A stretch of 12,931 nt of DNA from the NCBI GenBank assembly GCA_002428935.1, contig DIYG01000149.1:4545-17475 (forward strand). The letters are read 5' to 3'. The position numbers and the translations under genes are program-made. Each line of letters opens with the position of its first letter. Position 1 is the first letter of the stretch. Below the pieces are notes generated by a model that was not told the DNA's origin, made no database searches, and saw only the letters and a program-made list of their open reading frames with translations. This stretch comes from Halieaceae bacterium UBA6060 (GTDB lineage Bacteria; Pseudomonadota; Gammaproteobacteria; Pseudomonadales; Halieaceae). Shown one piece after another: positions 6,796 through 12,931 of this stretch.

Positions 6796-8387
6796 ACGAC
6801 CTCGCGAAGCTCTCGTTTCAGAACTTTGCCGCTGGGGTTCTTGGGCAGCGCCTCCAGGAACACAACCCGCTTGGGGGTTTTAAAGCCCGCAAGATGTGCG
6901 GCGCAGTGCTCTATAACCTGCGAATCCGCAAGCTCCGCAGCCTCTTTGAGCACCACCACGGCGCATACGGCTTCTATCCACTTCGCATCGGCTATGCCGA
7001 TGACCGCGACCTCAGACACTTCGGGAAGAAGGTAGATCACTTCTTCAACTTCCCGGCTGGATACGTTTTCCCCGCCGCTTTTAATCATGTCCTTCTTGCG
7101 ATCAACAATGGTGATGTAACCATCCTCATCCTGCGTCGCCAGATCACCACTGTGGAACCAGCCTCCGACGAAAGCGTCCGTCGTACGCGGCTCATCATTG
7201 AAATAGCCGCTCAGCAATTGGGGTGAACGATGAACCACCTCACCGATTTCCCCCGCGGCCACATCGTCGCCGGTGTCGTTTACCACGCGGGTTTCAATAT
7301 TCAGGCCCGGCTTCCCGGCAGAACCGGCCTTGGTCAATTGCTCCTCGGGCTGCAGCACCGTCGCTACCGGCGCAATCTCCGTCTGTCCATAAAGATTCCA
7401 CAGACGCAGATCGGGGTAGCGCTCGATCAGTTCCTTGAGGACCTCAACGGGCATGATGGATGCACCGTAGTAACCCTTCTTGAGACTTGCCATGGCCTCT
7501 GCCGTGGCCGCCGGATCGCGAAGGATCGAGATCCAAACCGTCGGAGGTGCGAAGAAGGAACTGATTCCACGCCGCGTGATGTGCGCGATGATGTTATCGG
7601 GGGTAGGCGCTGCGGTGATGATGTTGGTACCCCCCACATAGATAGACGGTCCAAGGAACACATCGAGCTGCGCGCAATGGTAAAGCGGCAACGCGTGAAG
7701 CATTACGTCACCCGCCTCGATGGCCGTATCCACCAGGCAGGTCACGTACTCCCAAATCACCGCGTCGTGATTCAGCAGAGCGCCCTTGGGTTTGGACTCC
7801 GTGCCGCTGGTATAGATGATTTGCGCCAGGTCATCGCCCTCCACCATCACCTCAGCAACGAACTGCGTTTCCATCGGCGACTCGGCCAGAGCGTTGAGAG
7901 AATCCAGGTGCTCGGGAATTTGCCCCCCTTCATTCTCCAAACCCCAGAACCGATCTACCGCGCCACCGAGCTCCGCGGCAGCCTGCCCCGTAGCGGCAAA
8001 TTCCTCATCCACGCACAAGGTCGCAGCACCGGAGTGCTCCAGGATATAGGCGATTTCCTCGGCGTTGAGCATGAAGTTGATGGGCACAAGTACCCCACCT
8101 GCCCGCGCCAACGCGAACCGCAACAGGGCAAAGCTGTGGGAATTCCGCGCCAGCACCGCCACGCGATCACCCTTCTTTAGACCTTCGGCCAACAGTCCTG
8201 CGGCGAGCTGATCACAAAGAGCATCGAAGCGCGCATAGCTCCAACGAATATGCTCACCGCACTCTATGGCGCTTTTTTGTGGGTATCGTCGCGCCGAGCG
8301 CCGCAGAACATCACCGATGGATTGCCGACGTGCTCGACGGATCACATGATCTACCGCAGTCGCCGAAGCCATTTGCCTGTCGTTCAT
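6792..8387 (-). CDS. Acyl-CoA synthetase / AMP-dependent ligase (FadD-like)
   Basis: This is a 531-residue ANL-superfamily ligase that activates a carboxylic acid to its CoA thioester through an acyl-AMP, feeding beta-oxidation. The motifs run in order: the P-loop YTSGTESKPKGA (192-203), YGQTE (333-337), GWFHSGD (409-415), the hinge DRKKDMIKSGGENVSSREVE (429-448) and the C-terminal PKNPSGK with catalytic Lys521. The ATG at 8387 is chosen because a perfect AGGAGG (8395-8400) lies 7 bases upstream; a TTG at 8393 in the same frame is too close to that site. The layout resembles medium- or long-chain acyl-CoA synthetases such as the FadD13 type, but the acid cannot be told from sequence. A 39-codon ORF ends 18 bases upstream. 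The gene converges on the AraC regulator with overlapping stop codons. The role inferred from context is activation of the acid released by the monooxygenase-esterase steps. Confidence 0.92.
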   Translation of the reverse strand: MNDRQMASATAVDHVIRRARRQSIGDVLRRSARRYPQKSAIECGEHIRWSYARFDALCDQLAAGLLAEGLKKGDRVAVLARNSHSFALLRFALARAGGVLVPINFMLNAEEIAYILEHSGAATLCVDEEFAATGQAAAELGGAVDRFWGLENEGGQIPEHLDSLNALAESPMETQFVAEVMVEGDDLAQIIYTSGTESKPKGALLNHDAVIWEYVTCLVDTAIEAGDVMLHALPLYHCAQLDVFLGPSIYVGGTNIITAAPTPDNIIAHITRRGISSFFAPPTVWISILRDPAATAEAMASLKKGYYGASIMPVEVLKELIERYPDLRLWNLYGQTEIAPVATVLQPEEQLTKAGSAGKPGLNIETRVVNDTGDDVAAGEIGEVVHRSPQLLSGYFNDEPRTTDAFVGGWFHSGDLATQDEDGYITIVDRKKDMIKSGGENVSSREVEEVIYLLPEVSEVAVIGIADAKWIEAVCAVVVLKEAAELADSQVIEHCAAHLAGFKTPKRVVFLEALPKNPSGKVLKRELREVV

Positions 8388-8394
8388 GATCAAG

Positions 8395-8400
8395 CCTCCT
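8395..8400 (-). promoter_or_regulatory. Ribosome binding site of the acyl-CoA synthetase
   Basis: A perfect AGGAGG on the minus strand with a 7-base spacer to the ATG at 8387. It decides between that ATG and the upstream TTG. Confidence 0.75.
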
Positions 8401-8405
8401 CGCGT

Positions 8406-8525
8406 TCAGCGTGCAATCGTCATTGGAATCTTCCCAGCACCCCTCCACCTCGGCGCCAGGAGATGCCAGCCCCCCTGATCTGGGTGTTTATCGCTGCGAG
8501 TATTCCAGCACATCAGATAACCCAT
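8406..8525 (-). CDS. Putative 39-residue small protein upstream of the acyl-CoA synthetase
   Basis: This ORF runs from ATG at 8525 to TGA at 8406 on the minus strand. AAGGAG (8532-8537) lies 6 bases before the ATG, the same arrangement as at the receptor gene. The product starts MGYLMCWNTRSDKHP, holds three tryptophans and one cysteine, has a basic second half, and shows no signal peptide or membrane segment. Its stop lies 18 bases before the synthetase ATG, so the two would share a transcript. I recognise no family. It may be a real small protein, a leader peptide that couples translation to the synthetase, or chance. The strong ribosome binding site is the main support. The frame extends to 8594, but the earlier ATG codons have poorly placed Shine-Dalgarno sequences. 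Confidence 0.45.
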   Translation of the reverse strand: MGYLMCWNTRSDKHPDQGGWHLLAPRWRGAGKIPMTIAR

Positions 8526-8639
8526 GCTTTTCTCCTTATAGGTGGTCATCTCCTGCGAGCGCCGGAGCTTGGAATGGCGAGATTCCTCCGTCAAGGTTTC
8601 AAGGGAGCCGGCGGCAGAATTCGCTCATAGTGTTCTCGT

Positions 8640-8670
8640 ATTGCCAAGGATCGATCCCGAATTGCCAGGG
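8640..8670. promoter_or_regulatory. Direct repeat with 21-bp period, candidate AraC-type operator
   Basis: ATTGCCAAGG (8640-8649) and ATTGCCAGGG (8661-8670) match at 9 of 10 bases and start exactly 21 bp apart, two helical turns. AraC-family proteins typically bind direct half-sites at this spacing. It lies about 115-145 bases upstream of the small ORF-synthetase start. The repeat is seen directly; binding by the nearby regulator is inference. Confidence 0.35.
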
Positions 8671-8706
8671 CTATGCCCGGTTGAAACCCGTCCTTCCTAC
8701 AGCGAT

Positions 8707-8739
8707 GGGTCTCCGCAAAGGACGGCGAGACCCTCGCCG
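8707..8739. repeat. Two overlapping, mutually exclusive inverted repeats
   Basis: GGGTCTC (8707-8713) pairs with GAGACCC (8727-8733). CGGCGAG (8723-8729) pairs with CTCGCCG (8733-8739) across a 3-base loop. The two share bases 8727-8733, so only one can form in a single strand. The second overlaps the -35 position implied by the -10 box at 8758. Confidence 0.4.
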
Positions 8740-8757
8740 GCTGAGGCGTCCCGACGC

Positions 8758-8763
8758 TATACT
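8758..8763 (+). promoter_or_regulatory. Candidate -10 box of the lptM-lysA operon
   Basis: TATACT in the context GCTATACTCC matches the sigma-70 -10 consensus at 5 of 6 bases. The -35 position 17 bases upstream (CGCCGG, 8735-8740) is poor and lies in an inverted repeat. It predicts a transcript start near 8770, leaving a leader of only about 16 bases before the lptM ATG, with no Shine-Dalgarno visible. Confidence 0.45.
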
Positions 8764-8785
8764 CCGCCCTTTGCCTGAAATACCT

Positions 8786-8923
8786 ATGCCTTTTCGCTCC
8801 CTACTCACGACGCTTAGCGTCGGGCTAATCGTTGTGTCTGTCGCAGCCTGCGGCCAGATGGGTCCGCTGTATCAGCCTCTGCCAGAGCCGCCTGCGGAAG
8901 AAAGCAGCGCCGAGGGTAATTAG
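8786..8923 (+). CDS. lptM: LptM (YifL/LppL) family small lipoprotein
   Basis: This is a 45-residue lipoprotein. Residues 1-21 are a lipoprotein signal peptide with lipobox VAAC; Cys22 would be lipidated. The mature start CGQMGPLYQP matches the family's CGxxGPLYxP pattern and is followed by a short Pro/Glu-rich tail. In Escherichia coli, LptM binds the LptD-LptE lipopolysaccharide translocon and helps LptD mature. Its place just before lysA-dapF matches lppL in Pseudomonas. The frame is open further upstream, but only the ATG at 8786 puts the signal peptide at the N-terminus. The lysA ATG follows 6 bases after the stop. Confidence 0.85.
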   Translation: MPFRSLLTTLSVGLIVVSVAACGQMGPLYQPLPEPPAEESSAEGN

Positions 8924-8929
8924 CACACC

Positions 8930-10174
8930 ATGAGCATCGAATACCGCAACGGGTCACTGATGATCGAAGGCGTTTCGGCCCGCGACATTACCCAGAACCT
9001 GGGAACGCCCGCCTATATCTATTCTCGGGCCGCCATGGAAGCCGCGCTGGACGAGTACCTCCGCGCCCTGGCCGGCTGCGAGCATCTTGTGTGTTACGCC
9101 GTGAAAGCCAATTCCAATCTCGCGGTGCTGGATGTCCTGGCGCGTCGGGGGTCGGGGTTTGACATCGTGTCCGTCGGGGAATTGGAGCGAGTCATCGCCG
9201 CTGGCGGCGATCCGGCAAAAGTAGTTTTCTCTGGTGTGGTCAAGCAACGGTCTGAAATGCGTCGGGCTCTAGAGGTCGGTATCCGCTGCTTCAACGTCGA
9301 GTCCGGGGCGGAACTAGAGGTACTCCAGGAGGTTGCGGCGGAGCTTGGAATGACGGCCCCCGTCTCCGTGCGAGTCAATCCCGACGTCGACGCGCAAACT
9401 CACCCGTACATCTCTACGGGCCTGCGCGAAAACAAGTTCGGTGTCGCCACTGATGACGCCCTCGCCCTCCTGCGCCGGGCAAAGGCGATGAACAACATCC
9501 AGATCGTCGGCCTGGACTGCCACATCGGCTCTCAGCTAACCGATATGGCTCCGCTCCTGGAAGCCCTGGATGCCTTGCTGCTCATGATCGATGAGCTGGC
9601 CGAGGAAGGCATTGCGATCCATCATTTGGATCTGGGCGGCGGCGTGGGCGTGCGCTATCGCGATGAAGACCCGCCGAGTATCAGTGCCTACATCGACGCC
9701 GTGCGTAAAGCCGTAAGCGGACGAGATCTGTGCCTGGTGTTTGAACCGGGTCGCTCCATCGTCGCCAACGCCGGGGTTCTTCTCACGACCGTCCACTATC
9801 TAAAACAAACCGAAGCGCATAACTTTGCTTTGGTCGATGCGGCGATGAATGATTTCATCCGTCCCGCGCTTTACGAAGCCTGGGTGGATATACGCACCGT
9901 TGAGCCCGTGCATGGAGAATCCCTGGTTTGGGACGTGGTGGGCCCGGTTTGCGAAACCGCCGACTTTCTCGGCAAAGATCGCGAGCTGTCATTGCAGCCT
10001 GGCACCGTGCTGGCCGTCCACGGCGCCGGGGCCTATGGCTTCGTCATGAGTTCCAACTACAACACCCGCCCCCGCGCCATTGAGGTAATGGTCGACGGCG
10101 ACGCGTATCATGTAGTTCGCGAGCGCGAGACCTTGGATGACCTCCTTCGCGGGGAACACCGGCTGCCCGCGTAG
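8930..10174 (+). CDS. lysA: Diaminopimelate decarboxylase
   Basis: This 414-residue PLP enzyme converts meso-diaminopimelate to L-lysine, the last step of lysine synthesis. The fold-type III barrel carries the PLP lysine in YAVKANSN (Lys59), HIGSQ, the glycine-rich HLDLGGGVGVRY, EPGRSIVANAG, and in the C-terminal domain VCETAD with the catalytic Cys and GAYGFVMSSNYNTRPR. The length is normal for the family. No strong Shine-Dalgarno precedes the ATG, and it starts 6 bases after the lptM stop, so coupling is likely. Together with dapF next to it, it completes the end of the diaminopimelate/lysine pathway. Confidence 0.97.
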   Translation: MSIEYRNGSLMIEGVSARDITQNLGTPAYIYSRAAMEAALDEYLRALAGCEHLVCYAVKANSNLAVLDVLARRGSGFDIVSVGELERVIAAGGDPAKVVFSGVVKQRSEMRRALEVGIRCFNVESGAELEVLQEVAAELGMTAPVSVRVNPDVDAQTHPYISTGLRENKFGVATDDALALLRRAKAMNNIQIVGLDCHIGSQLTDMAPLLEALDALLLMIDELAEEGIAIHHLDLGGGVGVRYRDEDPPSISAYIDAVRKAVSGRDLCLVFEPGRSIVANAGVLLTTVHYLKQTEAHNFALVDAAMNDFIRPALYEAWVDIRTVEPVHGESLVWDVVGPVCETADFLGKDRELSLQPGTVLAVHGAGAYGFVMSSNYNTRPRAIEVMVDGDAYHVVRERETLDDLLRGEHRLPA

Positions 10175-10202
10175 CTCAGGGAACGAGAACAATAAGAAGA
10201 CC

Positions 10203-11033
10203 ATGTCAGTCCGATTTACAAAGATGCACGGCGCGGGAAATGACTTTGTCATGCTCGATGGCGTGAGCCAGCGTTTAAAACTCCGACCGAGGGATATCCG
10301 CCGCCTGGCGGATCGACGCAAAGGTATCGGTTGTGACCAGGTTCTTATCGTCGAGGCACCGGGTCGCCCCGATGCGGATTTTCGCTATCGCATTTTTAAT
10401 GCCGATGGCAGCGAATCGGGGCAGTGCGGCAATGGCGCGCGCTGCTTCGCCCGGTTCGTCCGCCATCGCAAGCTGACCCAGCAGAAAGAACTCGTGGTGG
10501 AAACCACCAGCGGCTTAATGACTCTAAAGCTCCGCGACAACCATCAGGTTGAGGTCGATATGGGTCCACCCACCTTTACACCCGCCGACATTCCCCTAAA
10601 CCGGGAAAGCGCCGCCCTTGAATACGATTTGACCGTAGGCGACGAAGAGTTACGGATTGGCGCCGTATCCATGGGCAACCCCCACGCCGTTCTCAAAGTG
10701 GATGCCGTGGACGATGGAAGCCTTGAACGTTTGGGGGCGAGCATCGAAGCCCACGAGGCCTTTCCCGAGCGGGTAAACGCCGGTTTTCTTGAACTGGTGG
10801 ATCGCGATCGAGTGAAGCTCCGCGTCTACGAACGGGGGGTTGGCGAAACCCTGGCCTGCGGTTCCGGGGCCTGTGCGGCGGTGGTCCACGGGCGACGCAT
10901 GGGCTGGCTCGATGAACGGGTGACAGTGGAATTACCCGGGGGTAAGCTCCTTGTCAGCTGGGCCGGCGACGACGCAACCGTGTTTCTCACGGGCCCTACC
11001 GCCATAAGCTTTGAAGGCAGCGTGAGACTGTAA
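10203..11033 (+). CDS. dapF: Diaminopimelate epimerase
   Basis: This 276-residue cytosolic enzyme converts LL- to meso-diaminopimelate, the precursor of lysine and of peptidoglycan. It is a cofactor-independent two-base epimerase. The catalytic pair is Cys75 in ADGSESGQCGNGAR and Cys219 in GETLACGSGACAA. The N-terminus FTKMHGAGNDF is the family hallmark and fixes the start at 10203; the frame is open back to 10137, overlapping lysA, but those residues do not belong to the family. A purine-rich AAGAAG lies 3 bases upstream of the ATG. It supplies the substrate for LysA just before it. The stop TAA touches the next ATG (TAAATG). Confidence 0.97.
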   Translation: MSVRFTKMHGAGNDFVMLDGVSQRLKLRPRDIRRLADRRKGIGCDQVLIVEAPGRPDADFRYRIFNADGSESGQCGNGARCFARFVRHRKLTQQKELVVETTSGLMTLKLRDNHQVEVDMGPPTFTPADIPLNRESAALEYDLTVGDEELRIGAVSMGNPHAVLKVDAVDDGSLERLGASIEAHEAFPERVNAGFLELVDRDRVKLRVYERGVGETLACGSGACAAVVHGRRMGWLDERVTVELPGGKLLVSWAGDDATVFLTGPTAISFEGSVRL

Positions 11034-11708
11034 ATGACCGACGACAGGCCAACCGTGGACGAAGACGACATCCGTGATTTTTTGGTGCAGAACCCCGACT
11101 ATCTGCAAAAGAATCCAGAGCTCCTGGGTCTGCTGCAAATTCCCCACGCCTCGGGTGCCGCGGTTTCCCTGGTAGAGCGACAGGTTAGCGTCCTTCGCGA
11201 GCGCAATGTCGATTTACGCCATCGGCTCCGGGATCTGGGCAGCACCGCCCGGGACAACGACCAGTTGTTCAGTGATACCCGAACCCTGGTTTTGGCCCTC
11301 CTCGATGCCGAGGGACCCACCGCCCTGGAAGAAGCCCTCCTCAAGGTTCTGCGCGATGAGTTCGATGTGGAATACGCCAGCCTGACGAGCTTTGACGATA
11401 CCGGCGAGCAAGGCGATCCGCGCCGCGTAGCCGAAAGCCAGGCCCGGGGACGCCTTGCGGGGCTGCTCAACAATCGAAGCGCGGGCTGTGGCCCCCTACG
11501 GGCCGAAGAGTTTGAGTTTCTGTTTCCCGGAGCCAAACTACTCGGCTCAGCGGCGGTGGCTTTGATCTCCCGAGATGGAAAAGCCCTGGGTATGTTGGCC
11601 GTGGGTAGCTCCGACGCGGCGCAATACGACAGCAATATGGGCACTCTGTTTCTGGAATTCGCCGCTGAGGTCATCGCGCGTCTGATGCCCCCCAGCGCTT
11701 CGGGCTGA
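11034..11708 (+). CDS. DUF484 family protein (YigA-like)
   Basis: This 224-residue protein matches the DUF484 family, found between dapF and xerC in many gammaproteobacteria. The N-terminal segment DIRDFLVQNPDYLQKNPELL (about 12-31) and the following LVERQVSVLRERNVDLRHRL (about 46-65) are typical, the latter likely a short coiled coil. The rest (about 80-220) resembles a GAF-like sensor domain. No catalytic residues are evident, and its function is not established. The ATG directly follows the dapF stop, so translation is probably coupled. The conserved link to xerC suggests a role near recombination or cell division, which is unproven. Confidence 0.88.
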   Translation: MTDDRPTVDEDDIRDFLVQNPDYLQKNPELLGLLQIPHASGAAVSLVERQVSVLRERNVDLRHRLRDLGSTARDNDQLFSDTRTLVLALLDAEGPTALEEALLKVLRDEFDVEYASLTSFDDTGEQGDPRRVAESQARGRLAGLLNNRSAGCGPLRAEEFEFLFPGAKLLGSAAVALISRDGKALGMLAVGSSDAAQYDSNMGTLFLEFAAEVIARLMPPSASG

Positions 11709-11731
11709 GCCCGGGTCTCCGGGCGGTACCC

Positions 11732-12679
11732 ATGTCCATCCCCTCCCCGGCTCACGAATCCGCGTCCGAAACGGCCCTTAGTCAGGAAACGGCAGACTTC
11801 CTTCGTTATCTCCGGGATGTTCGACGCCTATCAAAACACACCATCGATGCCTATCGGCGGGACCTGAGTTCCTTTCACGACTTCGCGACGCCACGCTCCG
11901 TTGACCGGGGAGCGGCCGTGGAAGAAAGCCATGTTAGGCAGTGGCTCGCAGAAGGCCATCGAAAAGGCCTGGCCGCCAACAGCCTACAACGACGGTTGTC
12001 GGCTTTGCGCGCCTTCTTTACCTGGCAGAGTCGCCAAACCGGAGAACGACGCAACCCTGCGGTGTCTGTCCAGGCCCCCCGGAAAGGTCGAAAGCTCCCA
12101 GGCACGCTAGAAGCGGATCAAGTGAATGCCTATCTGACTCCGGGCGATGATGATCCCTTGAGGTGTCGAGATCTGGCCATGGCCGAGCTCATGTACTCCT
12201 CGGGTCTGCGCCTCGCCGAGCTATGCGCCGTAAATCGTGGCGACATTGATGCCCGGGAAAAACTCATCACGGTGACGGGTAAGGGGAGGAAGACTCGCAG
12301 CATCCCGGTCGGTACCGCCGCACTGAAAGCCATTGGCAACTACCTAAAAGTTCGACCGGAGGCGACAAATGCCGATGCCGAAGAGGCGCTGTTTCTTAGT
12401 CAACGGGGATCGCGCATAAGCCCTAGAAGCGTGCAGCAGCGGCTGCGTCAGCTCGCAGCCCGCAAGGGTCTCGGGCGCAACGTGCATCCCCATATGCTGC
12501 GCCACTCCTTCGCCAGCCACCTGCTGGAATCCAGCGGCGACCTGCGCGCCGTGCAGGAGTTACTGGGACACAACGACATCTCCACCACCCAGATTTACAC
12601 CCATCTGGATTTCCAACACCTGGCAAAGATTTACGATGACGCCCATCCGCGCGCCCGGCAACGGCGGGACGACGACTGA
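11732..12679 (+). CDS. xerC: Tyrosine recombinase XerC
   Basis: This 315-residue site-specific recombinase acts with XerD at the dif site to resolve chromosome dimers before division. It has an N-terminal SAM-like core-binding domain (about 18-105) and a C-terminal catalytic domain. The full catalytic set is visible: Arg160 (SSGLRLAEL), Lys184 (TGKGRKTRS), His254 and Arg257 (HMLRHSF), His280 (LGHNDIS) and nucleophile Tyr289 (IYTHLD). The assignment to XerC rather than XerD rests on position after DUF484 and before the HAD gene. The start is 23 bases after the DUF484 stop with only a weak G-rich Shine-Dalgarno. The stop TGA overlaps the next ATG by one base. Confidence 0.95.
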   Translation: MSIPSPAHESASETALSQETADFLRYLRDVRRLSKHTIDAYRRDLSSFHDFATPRSVDRGAAVEESHVRQWLAEGHRKGLAANSLQRRLSALRAFFTWQSRQTGERRNPAVSVQAPRKGRKLPGTLEADQVNAYLTPGDDDPLRCRDLAMAELMYSSGLRLAELCAVNRGDIDAREKLITVTGKGRKTRSIPVGTAALKAIGNYLKVRPEATNADAEEALFLSQRGSRISPRSVQQRLRQLAARKGLGRNVHPHMLRHSFASHLLESSGDLRAVQELLGHNDISTTQIYTHLDFQHLAKIYDDAHPRARQRRDDD

Positions 12680-12931
12680 TGACAATCACCGTCATAACCT
12701 TCGATCTCGATAACACCCTATGGGATGTGGAACCCGCGCTATTGCGAGCGGAGGAAGCGCAGAGACAATGGTTGCTGTCCCATCGCCCGGGCGCCATCGA
12801 CGATATCAGCCACGACGATCTCTGGAACCTTAAAAAAACCCTCTGGAAAAACCACCCGGAACTCAGCCATAACGTAACGGCCATGCGCAAACTCCTCCTG
12901 AAAGAGCTTCAAGAGCGCGCGGGGTTTGCGG
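12679..12931 (+). CDS. HAD-superfamily hydrolase, YigB-like, 5' part only
   Basis: This ORF opens at ATG 12679, overlapping the xerC stop as TGATG, and stays open to the window edge, giving 84 complete codons. The N-terminus MTITVITFDLDNTLWDVEPA holds HAD motif I (DxDxT, residues 9-13), where the first Asp is the nucleophile. The helical stretch that follows would be the cap domain. The position after xerC matches yigB of Escherichia coli, whose product is a FMN/5-amino-6-(5-phospho-D-ribitylamino)uracil phosphatase; that function is carried over by synteny only. Confidence 0.88.
   Translation, partial: MTITVITFDLDNTLWDVEPALLRAEEAQRQWLLSHRPGAIDDISHDDLWNLKKTLWKNHPELSHNVTAMRKLLLKELQERAGFA

Larger units (their letters stand above)
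8526..8785. other. Intergenic region between catabolic locus and lysA-xerC operon
   Basis: This 260-base gap holds no recognisable gene. It must contain the minus-strand promoter for the small ORF and synthetase and the plus-strand promoter for the lptM operon. It carries a 10-bp near-identical direct repeat with a 21-bp period (8640-8670), a perfect palindrome GGATCGATCC (8648-8657) inside it, two overlapping inverted repeats (8707-8739) and a -10 box (8758-8763). In Escherichia coli and Pseudomonas this position is next to cyaY, which is absent here. Confidence 0.6.

Noticed and set aside
7230..8180. A 316-codon plus-strand ORF
   Set aside because: It lies wholly opposite the acyl-CoA synthetase, whose motifs are intact, and its product shows no recognisable domain.
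8411..8785. Long N-terminal extension of the small lipoprotein gene
   Set aside because: It would bury the lipoprotein signal peptide inside a 170-residue protein; the ATG at 8786 gives the normal family form.
11099..11755. A 218-codon minus-strand ORF opposite DUF484
   Set aside because: Its Ser/Arg-rich composition is typical of an antisense frame in GC-rich DNA; the DUF484 reading fits operon and family.

Overview
The window looks like chromosomal DNA of a gammaproteobacterium. The strongest clue is the right-hand block lptM-lysA-dapF-DUF484-xerC-HAD hydrolase, the gene order of Pseudomonas and related gammaproteobacteria. Moderate-to-high GC and a catabolic locus with a large TonB-dependent receptor would suit a marine group such as the Halieaceae/OM60 clade, but that placement is inference.

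Left and centre (1-8525): a candidate catabolic locus. On the minus strand, in transcription order, are a Baeyer-Villiger-type flavin monooxygenase, an HSL-like alpha/beta hydrolase and a TonB-dependent receptor, which runs off the left edge and carries an apparent frameshift near position 222. Diverging from the monooxygenase on the plus strand are a short-chain dehydrogenase and an AraC-family regulator. The regulator starts on a GTG that overlaps the stop of a 21-codon leader ORF. Converging on the regulator is a minus-strand acyl-CoA synthetase, preceded by a 39-codon small ORF with a strong ribosome binding site. The two stop codons overlap in a single TTAA.

Read together, these genes suggest a route: uptake of a hydrophobic compound by the receptor, alcohol-to-ketone oxidation by the SDR, oxygen insertion to an ester or lactone by the monooxygenase, hydrolysis by the esterase, and CoA activation of the released acid for beta-oxidation, all under the AraC regulator. 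The substrate cannot be read from the sequence. The monooxygenase has a glutamine where the Baeyer-Villiger fingerprint has a histidine, so its chemistry is less certain.

Right (8786-12931): a compact plus-strand housekeeping operon. It holds the LptM lipoprotein, the last enzyme of lysine synthesis (LysA), diaminopimelate epimerase (DapF), a DUF484 protein, the XerC recombinase and the start of a HAD hydrolase. Gaps run from 28 bases down to a one-base overlap. The 260-base region between the two blocks (8526-8785) holds a direct repeat with a 21-bp period, two mutually exclusive inverted repeats and a good -10 box for the housekeeping operon.

I see no rRNA, intact tRNA, CRISPR array, insertion sequence or convincing intrinsic terminator.
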